Shown piece by piece: positions 24,546-34,071 of a DNA stretch of 64,000 bases. Every line of letters begins with the position of its first letter. Within the stretch, counting starts at the first letter, position 1. Origin of the DNA: Telmatospirillum sp. J64-1. Its GTDB lineage: Bacteria > Pseudomonadota > Alphaproteobacteria > Rhodospirillales > Magnetospirillaceae. The notes under the pieces are model-generated. The model was not told the origin of the DNA. It worked only from the letters and a program-made list of their open reading frames with translations, and searched no databases. Location: NCBI RefSeq assembly GCF_006980715.1, contig NZ_SBHN01000007.1:124001-188000 (forward strand), given 5' to 3'. A program made the translations under genes and the position numbers.

Positions 24546-26069
24546 ATGTTTAGAAATCAAGGACCACTTAGCGGAATTCGACCTATCATTTTGTCGGGTG
24601 GCGCCGGAAGCCGTCTATGGCCTCTGTCCAGGGCGGGCTACCCCAAGCAGTTTCTGCCGCTGGCGAGCAAACTGACGATGATCCAAGAGACCGTCCTGCG
24701 CGTGGCCGACAGTCGATTCGCGGCGCCGCTGGTCGTCTGTAACGATGAGCACAGGTTCATTGTGGCAGAGCAACTGCGGACACAGTCTTGTCAGCCGTCC
24801 GAGATCATCCTGGAACCTGTCGGCAGGAACACTGCCCCGGCGGTTGCTGTTGCCGCTCTGCGTCTGCTAGCCGACCAGGACGATGCGCTTATGCTGGTGA
24901 TGCCATCGGATCACGTCATTGCCGATACCGCCAGTTTCCTTGCCGCTGTCGATCAGGCTGCGGCTGCGGCTGCGCAGGGCGCATTAGTGACTTTCGGCAT
25001 CACCCCAGATCGGCCAGAGACAGGCTACGGCTACATTAAAGCTGCCAAATTGCTGCCGGGCCATGCAGGCGTATATGAGGTGGAGAAATTCGTTGAAAAG
25101 CCGGAGTTGAAAACCGCCGAGGGATATCTTGCGGATGGCAACTACCACTGGAACAGCGGAATTTTCCTTTTCTCGGCCATGTCCTATCTGGAAGAATTGG
25201 AACGCGCTAACCCGGCAATTATCGCGGCATGCCGCAAAGCCCTTAACGGCAGCCAGCGCGACTTGACGTTCTGTCGCCTCGATAAAGAAGCCTTTGCCGC
25301 GTCGCCCTCGGATTCCATTGACTTTGCGGTGATGGAGAAAACGCAGCGAGCAGCCGTCGTGCCGGTCGAGATGGGCTGGAACGACCTGGGGGCTTGGTCG
25401 GCGCTATGGGACGTGGCTCCGAAAGACAGCAAGGGCAACGTGGCGCAGGGTGACGTCATTCTGCACGACACCTCGAATACCTACGTCCGCTCGGAGCACC
25501 GTCTTGTTGTGGTCGCAGGCCTCGAGAACGTAGTGGTTGTAGAGACCGATGATGCAGTCCTCGTAATGGATCGTCACAAGGTGCAGGACGTCAAGCAGCT
25601 CGTGGACCGCCTCAAGGCGGAGGGGCGCACCGAGCACAGCCTGCACACGACGGTACACCGCCCATGGGGCAACTATCGCGGCATCGACCGAGGCGAGCGT
25701 TTTCAGGTGAAGCGCATTGTTGTGCAGCCTGGGGAGCAGTTGTCGCTGCAGATGCACCACCACCGTGCGGAACACTGGATCGTTGTCAGCGGGACCGCTC
25801 TGGTAACCCGTGGGACGAAGAAGTTCCTCCTGACGGAAGATCAGTCGACATACATTCCGGCGGGTGAAACGCATCGGCTGGAGAATCCCGGCAAGCTGCC
25901 ACTTCATCTGATTGAAGTTCAGTCTGGAAGCTACCTTGGTGAGGACGACATTGTCCGATTTGAGGACGGCTATGGCCGAATAGCTCTAGATATTGCCGAA
26001 AATGCCCGCCCTAATATGAGGCAGGAGGAAGGCCACTCCTGCGGAATTGGAGAACATTCGTGTCCATGA
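24546..26069 (+). CDS. manC: Mannose-1-phosphate guanylyltransferase / mannose-6-phosphate isomerase
   Basis: A 507-aa bifunctional enzyme of the ManC/CpsB/AlgA type. The nucleotidyltransferase domain comes first (PIILSGGAGSRLWPLSR at about 14-30, YPKQFLPL, EPVGRNTAPAVAVAAL, MPSDHVIAD, FVEKPELKTAEGYL). The cupin isomerase domain follows from about 370 (HRPWGNYRGIDRGERFQVK, SLQMHHHRAEHWIVVSGTA, YIPAGETHRLENPG). It makes GDP-mannose. No GDP-mannose dehydratase or GDP-fucose gene is present, so mannose itself may be used. The stop overlaps the rfbC start, which links it to the dTDP-rhamnose genes in one operon. Confidence 0.93.
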   Translation: MFRNQGPLSGIRPIILSGGAGSRLWPLSRAGYPKQFLPLASKLTMIQETVLRVADSRFAAPLVVCNDEHRFIVAEQLRTQSCQPSEIILEPVGRNTAPAVAVAALRLLADQDDALMLVMPSDHVIADTASFLAAVDQAAAAAAQGALVTFGITPDRPETGYGYIKAAKLLPGHAGVYEVEKFVEKPELKTAEGYLADGNYHWNSGIFLFSAMSYLEELERANPAIIAACRKALNGSQRDLTFCRLDKEAFAASPSDSIDFAVMEKTQRAAVVPVEMGWNDLGAWSALWDVAPKDSKGNVAQGDVILHDTSNTYVRSEHRLVVVAGLENVVVVETDDAVLVMDRHKVQDVKQLVDRLKAEGRTEHSLHTTVHRPWGNYRGIDRGERFQVKRIVVQPGEQLSLQMHHHRAEHWIVVSGTALVTRGTKKFLLTEDQSTYIPAGETHRLENPGKLPLHLIEVQSGSYLGEDDIVRFEDGYGRIALDIAENARPNMRQEEGHSCGIGEHSCP

Positions 26070-26644
26070 CCGTTAAAAGCCTCGCCATTCCTGATATCAA
26101 AGTTTTTTGGCCGAAGAAACACGGCGACGCTCGCGGCTTTTTCTCGGAAACGTACAGCCAGCGCGACCTTCGAGAAGCTGGCATCGACATCACCTTTGTG
26201 CAGGACAACCACGCCTTTTCCGCCGAGAAAGGCACCGTGCGCGGCCTGCATTTCCAGACGCCGCCCTTTGCCCAAGATAAGCTGGTGCGTGTCGTGCGGG
26301 GTGCCATCCTTGATGTGGCGGTGGATTTGCGGGTCGGCTCGCCGACTTACGGGAAACACGTTTCGGCGGTGATCTCGGCCGAGGAATGGAACCAAATTCT
26401 GGTGCCCATCGGCTTCGCCCATGGCTTGGTGACGCTCGAGCCGAACACGGAGGTCCTTTACAAGGTTTCCAACTACTATTCGCCCGAGCACGACAAGGGC
26501 CTGCTCTGGAACGATCCGGCGATTGGCATCGATTGGCCGGTCAGCGAGTCCGAGGCGCTGCTGTCGGAGAAGGACAAGCGGCAGCCGCGGCTGGCTGACC
26601 TCCCCGCCTACTTCCATTATGATGCCGAGATGGAGTCCGTATAA
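26060..26644 (+). CDS. rfbC: dTDP-4-dehydrorhamnose 3,5-epimerase
   Basis: A cupin-fold epimerase of 192 to 194 residues (GTG 26060 or ATG 26066 start). Signatures: [37 protein letters not shown] containing the substrate-binding His and Arg, [19 protein letters not shown] with the catalytic His-Asp environment, and [20 protein letters not shown]. Third step of dTDP-L-rhamnose synthesis. Its start lies inside the manC end, and its TAA overlaps the rfbB ATG (TAATG), so the operon is tightly packed. Confidence 0.94.
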   Translation: MSMTVKSLAIPDIKVFWPKKHGDARGFFSETYSQRDLREAGIDITFVQDNHAFSAEKGTVRGLHFQTPPFAQDKLVRVVRGAILDVAVDLRVGSPTYGKHVSAVISAEEWNQILVPIGFAHGLVTLEPNTEVLYKVSNYYSPEHDKGLLWNDPAIGIDWPVSESEALLSEKDKRQPRLADLPAYFHYDAEMESV

Positions 26645-27705
26645 TGAAGGTCCTGGTTACCGGCGGTGCCGGCTTCATCGGATCGGCCGTCGTCCGCCTG
26701 CTGGTGGGAGAACTCGGCGTCAACGTCGTTACCGTCGATGCCCTCACCTATGCTGGCAACCTCGCTTCCCTGGCGCCGGTAAAGGACAGCCCGAACCATC
26801 GCTTCGTCCATGCCGACATCCGTGACGGCAAGGCGATGGCCGACCTGTTCGCAGCGGAACAGCCTGACGCCGTGATGCATCTCGCGGCCGAGAGCCATGT
26901 CGACCGCTCCATCGACGGGCCGTCGGCCTTTATCGACACCAATATCGTCGGCACCTATACCCTGCTGGAAGCAACGCGCGCCTACTGGAACAGCCTGCCG
27001 CCGGCGCGCAAGGAGGCCTTCCGCTTCCACCACGTTTCCACCGACGAGGTCTACGGTGCGCTGGGCCCCGAGGGGCTGTTCAGCGAGAAAACGCCCTATC
27101 AGCCGAACTCGCCGTATTCCGCCTCCAAGGCGGCCTCGGACCATCTGGTGCGGGCCTGGCACCATACCTATGGCCTGCCGGTCGTCACCACCAATTGCTC
27201 CAACAATTACGGGCCCTATCATTTTCCAGAGAAGCTGATCCCGCTAGTCATCCTCAACGGCCTGGAGGGCAAGCCCCTGCCGGTCTACGGCACCGGCGAG
27301 AATGTGCGCGACTGGCTCTTTGTCGAGGACCATGCCCGCGCCCTCTGGACGGTGCTAACAAAGGGACGGCTCGGCGAGACCTACAATATCGGCGGCGAGG
27401 CCGAGCGCACCAATATCGACGTCGTGCGTGCTATCTGCGATCTACTCGACGAGTTGGTGCCAGCTGATAAGTCGCACCGTGAGCTTATCACTTTCGTCTC
27501 CGACCGGCCCGGTCATGACGCCCGCTACGCCATGGACATTACCAAGATTTCCAAGGAACTCAGCTGGCGGCCGAGCGAAACCTTCGAGAGCGGCCTGCGC
27601 AAGACCGTCATATGGTACTTGGAGAATCGCCCCTGGTGGGAAGACATCCGCTCCGGCCGCTATCAGGGCCAAAGGCTTGGACTTGGCGCGAAGGAAATAG
27701 CGTGA
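26644..27705 (+). CDS. rfbB: dTDP-glucose 4,6-dehydratase
   Basis: A 353-aa extended short-chain dehydrogenase. It has [15 protein letters not shown] at 7-21 (NAD binding), [32 protein letters not shown] with the catalytic Thr-Asp-Glu, [15 protein letters not shown] with Tyr-Lys, [19 protein letters not shown] and [13 protein letters not shown]. It makes dTDP-4-keto-6-deoxyglucose, the second step to dTDP-rhamnose. It overlaps rfbC at its start and rfbD at its end. Confidence 0.95.
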   Translation: MKVLVTGGAGFIGSAVVRLLVGELGVNVVTVDALTYAGNLASLAPVKDSPNHRFVHADIRDGKAMADLFAAEQPDAVMHLAAESHVDRSIDGPSAFIDTNIVGTYTLLEATRAYWNSLPPARKEAFRFHHVSTDEVYGALGPEGLFSEKTPYQPNSPYSASKAASDHLVRAWHHTYGLPVVTTNCSNNYGPYHFPEKLIPLVILNGLEGKPLPVYGTGENVRDWLFVEDHARALWTVLTKGRLGETYNIGGEAERTNIDVVRAICDLLDELVPADKSHRELITFVSDRPGHDARYAMDITKISKELSWRPSETFESGLRKTVIWYLENRPWWEDIRSGRYQGQRLGLGAKEIA

Positions 27706-28607
27706 TAGCTGATATCCTGGTAACCGGCGCCCACGGCCAACTGGGTTGGGAAGTCGCCCGCCGTGGTGCTGGCCTGTCCCTGCACGCCCTCGGCCACGGC
27801 GATCTCGACATCACCGACCGTCTCGCTGTGATGCAGACAATTGCTCGGCTCAAGCCCAAGATCGTGATTAACGCAGCTGCCTACACGGCGGTGGACAGGG
27901 CTGAAAACGACGCCGACGCTGCCTATGCCGTCAACCGTGATGGACCGGCGCATCTCGCTGCGGCCTGCGCAGAAGTCGGAATACCCCTCATCCACATCTC
28001 CACCGACTACGTCTTCGACGGCAGCAAGAGCGGCGCCTACAAAGAAGACGATCCGGTTGCTCCGCTCGGCATCTACGGCAAGAGCAAGCTGGCGGGTGAA
28101 GAGGCGGTGCGGGAACACTTGGCGCATCACGTCATCCTCCGCACCGCCTGGGTCTACGGCATCCACGGCCACAACTTCGTCAAGACCATGCTGCGGGTCG
28201 GAGCCGAGCGCGACACACTTCGGGTGGTCGATGACCAACGTGGCTGCCCGACCTTCGCCGGCGATCTCGCCGATGCAACACTGGCAATCGCAAGACAGAT
28301 GATCAACGGCACCATGCGGGACGAGTGCTTCGGCACCTTTCACTGCACTGGTAGTGGTGCGACCAGCTGGTACGGCTTTGCGCGCAAAATCTTCGAACTT
28401 GCGAAACCAAGCCTTCAGAAGGTTCCGACGATCGAGGCGATCACCACGGCGGAATATCCGACGCCTGCCAAGCGCCCGGCCAACTCGGTGCTTGATTGCC
28501 ACCGCCTGGAGCAGGCCTATGGAATACGCCTACGCTCGTGGGAAGCAGCCCTGGCCGAGATGCTCAATACTGTTCTGGTGGATATGGGAGAGACGGCAAG
28601 GCCCTGA
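27702..28607 (+). CDS. rfbD: dTDP-4-dehydrorhamnose reductase
   Basis: A 301-aa reductase. Start GTG 27702 overlaps the rfbB stop (GTGA) and has AAGGAA seven bases before it; the frame is open upstream but inside rfbB. Motifs: [73 protein letters not shown] with Tyr-Lys, and [18 protein letters not shown]. Final step giving dTDP-L-rhamnose. Confidence 0.94.
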   Translation: MIADILVTGAHGQLGWEVARRGAGLSLHALGHGDLDITDRLAVMQTIARLKPKIVINAAAYTAVDRAENDADAAYAVNRDGPAHLAAACAEVGIPLIHISTDYVFDGSKSGAYKEDDPVAPLGIYGKSKLAGEEAVREHLAHHVILRTAWVYGIHGHNFVKTMLRVGAERDTLRVVDDQRGCPTFAGDLADATLAIARQMINGTMRDECFGTFHCTGSGATSWYGFARKIFELAKPSLQKVPTIEAITTAEYPTPAKRPANSVLDCHRLEQAYGIRLRSWEAALAEMLNTVLVDMGETARP

Positions 28608-28643
28608 GTGCCTGCCGCATATGGACGAGAGGGGGGAAACATT

Positions 28644-29543
28644 ATGAAGGGAATCATCCTAGCTGGGGGCTCGGGCACCCGTCTCTATCCGATCACACAC
28701 GCGGTATCGAAGCAGCTGCTGCCTGTCTACGACAAGCCAATGATTTACTATCCGCTGTCGACACTCATGTTGGCCGGCATCCGCGATATCCTGATCATCA
28801 CGACGCCGCAGGACGCATCAGCCTTCCAGCACTTGCTCGGAGACGGTGGCCAGTGGGGCATCAGCCTGTCCTATGCCGTGCAGCCAAAGCCCGAGGGTTT
28901 GGCGCAGGCCTTCCTCATCGGCAAGGATTTCATCGGCAATGACAGCTGTGCGCTTGTGCTCGGCGACAACATCTTCTACGGCCATGGCCTCACCGAAAAG
29001 CTCAAGATCGCCGCTAGCCGGCCGAACGGGGCAACCGTCTTCGGCTATCACGTCCATGATCCCGAGCGCTACGGCATCGTCACTTTCGACCACGAAGGAC
29101 GGGCAACTTCAATCGAAGAGAAGCCGAGGATGCCTAAGTCCAGTTGGGCGGTAACCGGTCTCTACTTCTACGACAATACCGTCGTTGACATCGCCGCAGC
29201 GATCCAACCGAGCGCACGGGGCGAGTTGGAAATCACCGACCTCAACAACCACTACCTGGAGCGCGGCGACCTGCGTGTCGAGCGTCTAGGACGCGGATAC
29301 GCCTGGTTCGACACTGGCACCCATGACAGCCTGGTCGAAGCCTCAAGTTACATCCAAACCATCGAGAAACGCCAAGGCCTGCGTATCGCAGTGCCCGAGG
29401 AGATTGCCTTCGTCAATGGTTGGATCGGCCGCAACGAACTCATCGCCCTCGGCAGCGAAATGCAAAAGAACGGATACGGGCAGTATCTTCTTCGACTGGC
29501 GCAGGACGAGACGTCGCACGTGCCGGAACTGGTAATCGCCTGA
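28644..29543 (+). CDS. rfbA: Glucose-1-phosphate thymidylyltransferase
   Basis: A 299-aa nucleotidyltransferase. It has [20 protein letters not shown] at the N-terminus, [67 protein letters not shown] and [16 protein letters not shown]. It is the first enzyme of dTDP-rhamnose synthesis and the point of feedback control. ATG 28644 follows GAGGGGGG. It is the last of the manC-rfbCBDA series; ugd follows after 48 bases. Confidence 0.95.
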   Translation: MKGIILAGGSGTRLYPITHAVSKQLLPVYDKPMIYYPLSTLMLAGIRDILIITTPQDASAFQHLLGDGGQWGISLSYAVQPKPEGLAQAFLIGKDFIGNDSCALVLGDNIFYGHGLTEKLKIAASRPNGATVFGYHVHDPERYGIVTFDHEGRATSIEEKPRMPKSSWAVTGLYFYDNTVVDIAAAIQPSARGELEITDLNNHYLERGDLRVERLGRGYAWFDTGTHDSLVEASSYIQTIEKRQGLRIAVPEEIAFVNGWIGRNELIALGSEMQKNGYGQYLLRLAQDETSHVPELVIA

Positions 29544-29591
29544 AGAAAGGTCCCTACAAGCAGGCGGCCGGCTAAAAATTTGAGGAAATAA

Positions 29592-30941
29592 ATGAAGATT
29601 GCAATGATCGGCACAGGTTATGTCGGCTTGGTATCCGGAGCCTGTTTTGCTGAATTCGGGACCAAGGTCATCTGCGTAGATAAAGACGAGAGCAAGATCC
29701 AGCGTCTGATGCGTGGTGAAATCCCGATCTACGAACCTGGCCTCGACGAATTGGTCCAACGTAACACCGCCGCCGGACGCCTGAGCTTCACCACAAGCCT
29801 TCCGGCCGCCGTTAGCGATGTGGACGCAGTCTTCATTGCTGTTGGCACGCCAACACGCCGTGGTGATGGTCATGCAGACCTCTCCTACGTCTACGCCGCA
29901 GCACGCGAGATCGCCCAGAACATCAAAGGCTACACCGTCATCGTTACTAAGTCGACCGTCCCTGTCGGCACAGGCCGAGAGGTCGAACGGATCATACGGG
30001 AAACGCGCCCGGACGCCGACTTTGATGTCACTTCAAACCCAGAGTTCCTGCGAGAAGGCTCGGCTATCAGCGACTTCATGCGCCCGGACCGCGTCGTCAT
30101 CGGCGCAGAGACGGAGCGTGCAAGAGAAGTCATGCGCCAGCTCTACCAGGTCCTCTACCTCATCGAGACGCCGATCCTGTTCACCTCGCTGGAGACCAGT
30201 GAGCTGATCAAGTATGCAGCCAACACTTTCCTCGCTACCAAGATCACTTTCATCAATGAGATCGCCGATCTATGCGAGCAGGTAGGCGCCGACATACATG
30301 ATATCGCCAAGGGCATCGGCCTCGACGGCCGCATCGGCCGTAAGTTCCTGCATGCTGGTCCCGGCTACGGGGGATCCTGCTTTCCCAAGGACACTCTCGC
30401 CTTAGTGCAAACAGCCCGTGACAGCGGTGCGCCTCTACGCATCGTCGAAACGGTGATCGACATCAACGCCAAACGCAAGCGCTCCATGGCTGAACGCATC
30501 ATTGCCTTCGCCGGTGGCTCTGTGGCCGGTAAGACCGTCGCCATCCTCGGTCTAACCTTCAAGCCCAACACCGATGACATGCGAGACGCCCCATCGCTAG
30601 ACATCGTGCCGGCGCTACTTGCAGCCGGTGCAACGGTGAAGGCCTACGATCCTGCAGGCATGGCAGAGGCCCGATCCCTCCTGCCGGAGATCACCTACTG
30701 CACCGACGCCTATACCGCGATGGACGGAGCAGACATTTTAACCATTCTGACGGAATGGAATGAATTCCGCAGCCTTAACCTCGCCAAAGTGAAGGCGCTC
30801 ATGGCAGAGCCGGCGATGATCGATCTTCGAAATGTCTACGAACCTGAGGTCATGGACAAAGCAGGATTCCGCTACGAGTGCATTGGACGCCCGTTCGTCC
30901 GGAAAGGCATGAGACAAGAGCGCACGCCTCAACCAGCATAG
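29592..30941 (+). CDS. ugd: UDP-glucose 6-dehydrogenase
   Basis: A 449-aa enzyme oxidising UDP-glucose to UDP-glucuronate. It has the N-terminal NAD motif MIGTGYVGLVSGACFAEFG, VFIAVGTPTRRGDGHADLSY, TVIVTKSTVPVGTG, SNPEFLREGSAISDFMRPDR, and the catalytic Cys in GPGYGGSCFPKDTLALV. The C-terminal domain has VAILGLTFKPNTDDMRDAPS. A short basic tail (RKGMRQERTPQPA) ends it. GDP-mannose dehydrogenase is a related alternative, given manC nearby, but the sequence pattern is that of Ugd/RkpK. A GAGGAAAT site precedes the ATG. It supplies uronic acid, and so negative charge, to the polymer. Confidence 0.9.
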   Translation: MKIAMIGTGYVGLVSGACFAEFGTKVICVDKDESKIQRLMRGEIPIYEPGLDELVQRNTAAGRLSFTTSLPAAVSDVDAVFIAVGTPTRRGDGHADLSYVYAAAREIAQNIKGYTVIVTKSTVPVGTGREVERIIRETRPDADFDVTSNPEFLREGSAISDFMRPDRVVIGAETERAREVMRQLYQVLYLIETPILFTSLETSELIKYAANTFLATKITFINEIADLCEQVGADIHDIAKGIGLDGRIGRKFLHAGPGYGGSCFPKDTLALVQTARDSGAPLRIVETVIDINAKRKRSMAERIIAFAGGSVAGKTVAILGLTFKPNTDDMRDAPSLDIVPALLAAGATVKAYDPAGMAEARSLLPEITYCTDAYTAMDGADILTILTEWNEFRSLNLAKVKALMAEPAMIDLRNVYEPEVMDKAGFRYECIGRPFVRKGMRQERTPQPA

Positions 30942-31080
30942 CCATAATGAGATAAAGCTAGAAAATGGCAGGGATGACCGGCAATTTCCGGAGCGACAGA
31001 CCACGCATCCCCTATCTTCAGCATTACTCCGTACTCCGTCGTTGCCGGAGACGCAGAGATACGCCAGCCCTGTCTCGGCT

Positions 31081-31110
31081 AGGCCCGACTTCGTCCGCTA
31101 AGTCGGGCCT
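31081..31110. other. Perfect inverted repeat between ugd and kpsT
   Basis: Eleven-base arms AGGCCCGACTT and AAGTCGGGCCT around an eight-base loop, in the 273-base gap between convergent ugd and kpsT. Neither side has a T-run, so it may be a factor-dependent terminator or transcript-end stabiliser serving both directions. The rest of the gap shows nothing. Confidence 0.6.
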
Positions 31111-31214
31111 AAGCACCAATACCAAGCTAACCTCGTTGACGAACAGTCTTCTGGTCCGTCGTCCACCCAGAACGCCACTATCTCCAGGAACCGAGCCTAC
31201 AAGCTAAAACAACG

Positions 31215-31877
31215 CTATTCGATCGGCGCGACATACCTGTTGTAGTAAGTGATACCATCTCTGGCGCGATCGAAAACGTGCATGTTCCCAGCATTCAAGA
31301 CGCACACCATGTCGGCATAGCGCTCGATCTGAGTGATCTGGTGCGACACAATGAATATTGACGCACGCTCGGAAATCCGCTTCAGAAGCATGTCGAAACG
31401 AGCCTGGAACCGTCGATCCCCTGTGGCAAGAGCTTCGTCGATGATATAACAATCAAAGGGAATCGCGAGGCTGGCCGAGGTAGAAAGCCGCGCCTTCATG
31501 CCAGACGAATAGGATCGAACCGGGTGGTCGAAATATTCGCCGAGGCCCGCATGCTCTTCCACGAAACTTTCGACATTTTGGACACCCGCTCCGTAGAGCC
31601 TGGCAAGAAAACGTACATTATGGCGACCGCTAAGGTCGGCGCTGAAGGAACCGGAGAAACCGACCGGCCAGGAGATGCTGACGGCCCGCTCGATCTTCCC
31701 GCTATCAGGCGGTTCAATGCCGGCGATGATGCGTAAGGTCGTCGACTTGCCGGCGCCGTTCAGTCCCAACACTCCAACGTTGCGCCCTGTCGGGAACTCA
31801 GCAGAAACATTACGCAGCACGGTTCTGGTGTGTCCATCGACCGTGTAGGTCTTGCAAACGTTACGCAGTCTTATCAA
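31215..31877 (-). CDS. kpsT: Capsule/polysaccharide ABC transporter, ATP-binding protein
   Basis: A 220-aa ATPase. The protein begins at TTG 31877 (LIRLRNVCKTYTVDG); the frame is open further upstream, but that part overlaps the permease gene in another frame and does not look like protein. Walker A is GLNGAGKSTTLRII, the signature is YSSGMKARLS, and Walker B is CYIIDEALATGDRRF, followed by the switch His in FIVSHQITQIERY. The length and absence of a C-terminal carbohydrate-binding domain match KpsT-type capsule exporters rather than Wzt. It overlaps the kpsM stop by about 17 bases, so it is likely translationally coupled. Confidence 0.9.
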   Translation of the reverse strand: MIRLRNVCKTYTVDGHTRTVLRNVSAEFPTGRNVGVLGLNGAGKSTTLRIIAGIEPPDSGKIERAVSISWPVGFSGSFSADLSGRHNVRFLARLYGAGVQNVESFVEEHAGLGEYFDHPVRSYSSGMKARLSTSASLAIPFDCYIIDEALATGDRRFQARFDMLLKRISERASIFIVSHQITQIERYADMVCVLNAGNMHVFDRARDGITYYNRYVAPIE

Positions 31878-32670
31878 GGCAAAGGACCCGTCGCTTGAGA
31901 GCGGCCTGCAGAAGGATGCCGAAAAACAGCGCTCCCACCACACAAACAGCCAAGTAAGCCCCGTCTGCATAGATGGAATGGTGACTGTAGAAGGTGGCTT
32001 CGCGCAGGATTTCAATCGCGTGCAACAGCGGATTGACGAGGAAGTAAGTGGCTGCCTGGGGGGGAATCTCCTCCGCCGTATAGAAAGCGCCGGAGAATAA
32101 CAGGAACGGTCGGGTGATGGCTGGCACAACGCGCTGCAGGAAGGGCAGGAATTGAGCCGCCATTCCGAGAGCCGAGCCAAGGCCGAAACCGAAAAGCGAG
32201 AGCGCCAGAAGGCACAAGACGATCGCGAGAGGATCCTCCAGTTCTATCTCCACGCCGAACAGCCAACCAACGAACAGGAAGACGAAGAAGACCGAAATCA
32301 TGGTCAACGTCTCAAGGATGCCCCGCGCGATGGTGACGTGGAATGGCATGACACCTGGATAACTGAAGAATACCCGACCGCTAGCAATGGCCCCCATGGT
32401 ATAGAGCATGACGTTCTGAAACACAAAAAAGGCCCCGACCCCTGTAATAAGGAACGGCAGAACGTGCATGCCTCGGGGTGGGGCCGCACCAAGAAGGAGG
32501 AAACCACTGCCAAACAGAACAATAGTGATCGCGGGTTCCATAAACGCCCAGAGATAGCCGCTACGATGCTTACCGTATCGTGTCTGAATCTCCCGGAGAA
32601 TAAGGGCGTAGAGCACTCGGGCTGTCGACGGCCCCTGAGGCCGCGCCGTCGTATTCATGAGATCGCCCAC
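31861..32670 (-). CDS. kpsM: Capsule/polysaccharide ABC transporter permease
   Basis: A 269-aa ABC-2-type membrane protein with six hydrophobic segments. The amphipathic N-terminus has VLYALILREIQTRYGKHRSGYLW, quoted here as LILREIQTRYGKHRSG, typical of KpsM/Wzm. Later come FLITGVGAFFVFQNVM, LTMISVFFVFLFVGWLFGV and FSGAFYTAEEIPPQAATYFL with NPLLHAIEILREA. Start is GTG 32670 (overlapping the kpsE stop) or ATG 32658. With KpsT it exports the finished lipid-linked polymer across the inner membrane. Confidence 0.9.
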   Translation of the reverse strand: MGDLMNTTARPQGPSTARVLYALILREIQTRYGKHRSGYLWAFMEPAITIVLFGSGFLLLGAAPPRGMHVLPFLITGVGAFFVFQNVMLYTMGAIASGRVFFSYPGVMPFHVTIARGILETLTMISVFFVFLFVGWLFGVEIELEDPLAIVLCLLALSLFGFGLGSALGMAAQFLPFLQRVVPAITRPFLLFSGAFYTAEEIPPQAATYFLVNPLLHAIEILREATFYSHHSIYADGAYLAVCVVGALFFGILLQAALKRRVLCLDKTA

Positions 32671-33515
32671 TAAGTGAGTTGGTCGCGCAGCGCCAGCCCG
32701 GCGAGCGCCAAAATGGAAGTGGCGAGACTGGCAAGCACGAAGGTGGTCAAAACGGCCCGTGCACGGTTCGGTTCTTGCGCCTCATGCAAATCCGTCGGAG
32801 GGACAAAGGCAAGCAAGTAGACCTGCTGACGCATAGCAGTTGCCTCGACCTCTTCAAGAGTCCGCAGCGCCGAGATGTATCGGTCCTGGGCAAGCTGACG
32901 CTCAAGGATCTGGCTGGAAGCCCGCACGGCCTCGAGCGCATCCTCCACTTCCTGCTTTGCGTAAGACAGGCGGCTTTCGATCGGCCGGCGCGACATCTCA
33001 TTTACCAGCGTCTCCGCCTCGTCAACGATGCGCTGCGAGATCGTCTGCGCCACCGCAGGGTCGAAAGCGCGCACCTGGAGCACCATGACCTCGGACCCCG
33101 GTTCCACATGCAGTCTGATCTTGCGTCGCAGGTAGCGCAAAAAATCTTCTTCATCTGCCCCGGGGCTGAGGCGCGACAGAAAGTCAACGTTTTCGCCACT
33201 GTAATGGCGGGCAAGGCCAAGCTCTCGGTCAAGCTGCAGAAGAAAGTTCCTCGAGCCCACGAAATCCTTCACCACGTCCTGATACCGGATTCCCGTGAGG
33301 CCGGTGGCACGTACCAAGGATCCGAAAATTGAGCCGGCACCGGCGACACTGTCCTCGCGGTGAACCACCAGTCGGCTCTCCGAGACGTAAACGTCACTAG
33401 CAACCATCCCGTAATACAGAGACGACAGAAATGTCGGCAGTAGCACGGCAGCCGCAAGAACAATGGCTTTTCTTGTATGACGCTCTCCAAAGACGCGCCG
33501 GAAAATCCCGATCAC
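32670..33515 (-). CDS. kpsE: Capsule polysaccharide export inner-membrane protein (KpsE-like)
   Basis: A 281-aa bitopic protein. Start GTG 33515 (VIGIFRRVFGERH) lies behind a GAGGTAA site; longer versions overlap the upstream gene. The first membrane segment is at about 17-36 (AIVLAAAVLLPTFLSSLYYG), a long periplasmic part contains VYVSESRLVVHREDS and a coiled coil from about 170 to 240 (SYAKQEVEDALEAVRASSQI), and the second membrane segment is near 255-275 (VLTTFVLASLATSILALAGL). KpsE-type proteins bridge the ABC transporter to the outer-membrane export protein, here presumably the SLBB protein at 40617. The order KpsE-KpsM-KpsT indicates one transcript. Confidence 0.85.
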   Translation of the reverse strand: MIGIFRRVFGERHTRKAIVLAAAVLLPTFLSSLYYGMVASDVYVSESRLVVHREDSVAGAGSIFGSLVRATGLTGIRYQDVVKDFVGSRNFLLQLDRELGLARHYSGENVDFLSRLSPGADEEDFLRYLRRKIRLHVEPGSEVMVLQVRAFDPAVAQTISQRIVDEAETLVNEMSRRPIESRLSYAKQEVEDALEAVRASSQILERQLAQDRYISALRTLEEVEATAMRQQVYLLAFVPPTDLHEAQEPNRARAVLTTFVLASLATSILALAGLALRDQLT

Positions 33516-33549
33516 CTGATTACCTCGATTTGCGGAAACCGCCAAATTT

Positions 33550-34071
33550 CTAGAAAATCTGGAACTGCGCCATGCCATACAAGATGACCCCGGTAATGGC
33601 AACGCCGAACAGGCCGTATAGAGGGAGCTCCCAGCTCTGGATCGGCTTGGCCACGGTTGGCTGTGGAGACGGTGCTGTCGGCGGCAAGGAAGATTGGGAA
33701 TGCTGGCTTGCCTCCCCGATCACCTTATCGCCATTGGTTCCGTTAGCATCGGAACGAAGCATGTTGATCTCATCCAAGCGGACCACCCCCGAAGCCAATG
33801 CATAATGCACCATCAGACGCCAGACCTGGTCGACTTTGTCCAGATCGGCTGGCGGCAGCGGATCAACCATTCGTACAATTATCGAAGGCACAAAGCCATC
33901 GGCCATAGCCTCTTTCACCACTTGATTACGATTCGCCGCCATTTCTGCAGTGGTGTTTTTGGAAGCTTTGGTCAATTCCAGGATCTGGGTCACGTATGAC
34001 CGCAGGAGCTCCTGACGCTCCGGCTCATAGAGCGCCAATATCTGCTCGTCGATGCTCGGCTGATGTCCCAT
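33550..34071 (-). CDS. C-terminally anchored protein of unknown function in capsule export operon
   Basis: A 173-aa protein with no family I recognise. Residues 1-105 are soluble and helical (IDEQILALYEPERQELLRSY, GFVPSIIVRMVDPLPPADLD, VWRLMVHYALASGVVRLDEI). Residues 105-145 are a Ser/Pro/Gln linker, and residues about 149-170 a single membrane helix (LYGLFGVAITGVILYGMAQF). It looks tail-anchored, with the helical domain in the cytoplasm. It is first in the kpsE-kpsM-kpsT operon, 34 bases ahead of kpsE. This suggests a part in assembling or regulating the exporter, but that is inference from position only. Confidence 0.7.
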   Translation of the reverse strand: MGHQPSIDEQILALYEPERQELLRSYVTQILELTKASKNTTAEMAANRNQVVKEAMADGFVPSIIVRMVDPLPPADLDKVDQVWRLMVHYALASGVVRLDEINMLRSDANGTNGDKVIGEASQHSQSSLPPTAPSPQPTVAKPIQSWELPLYGLFGVAITGVILYGMAQFQIF

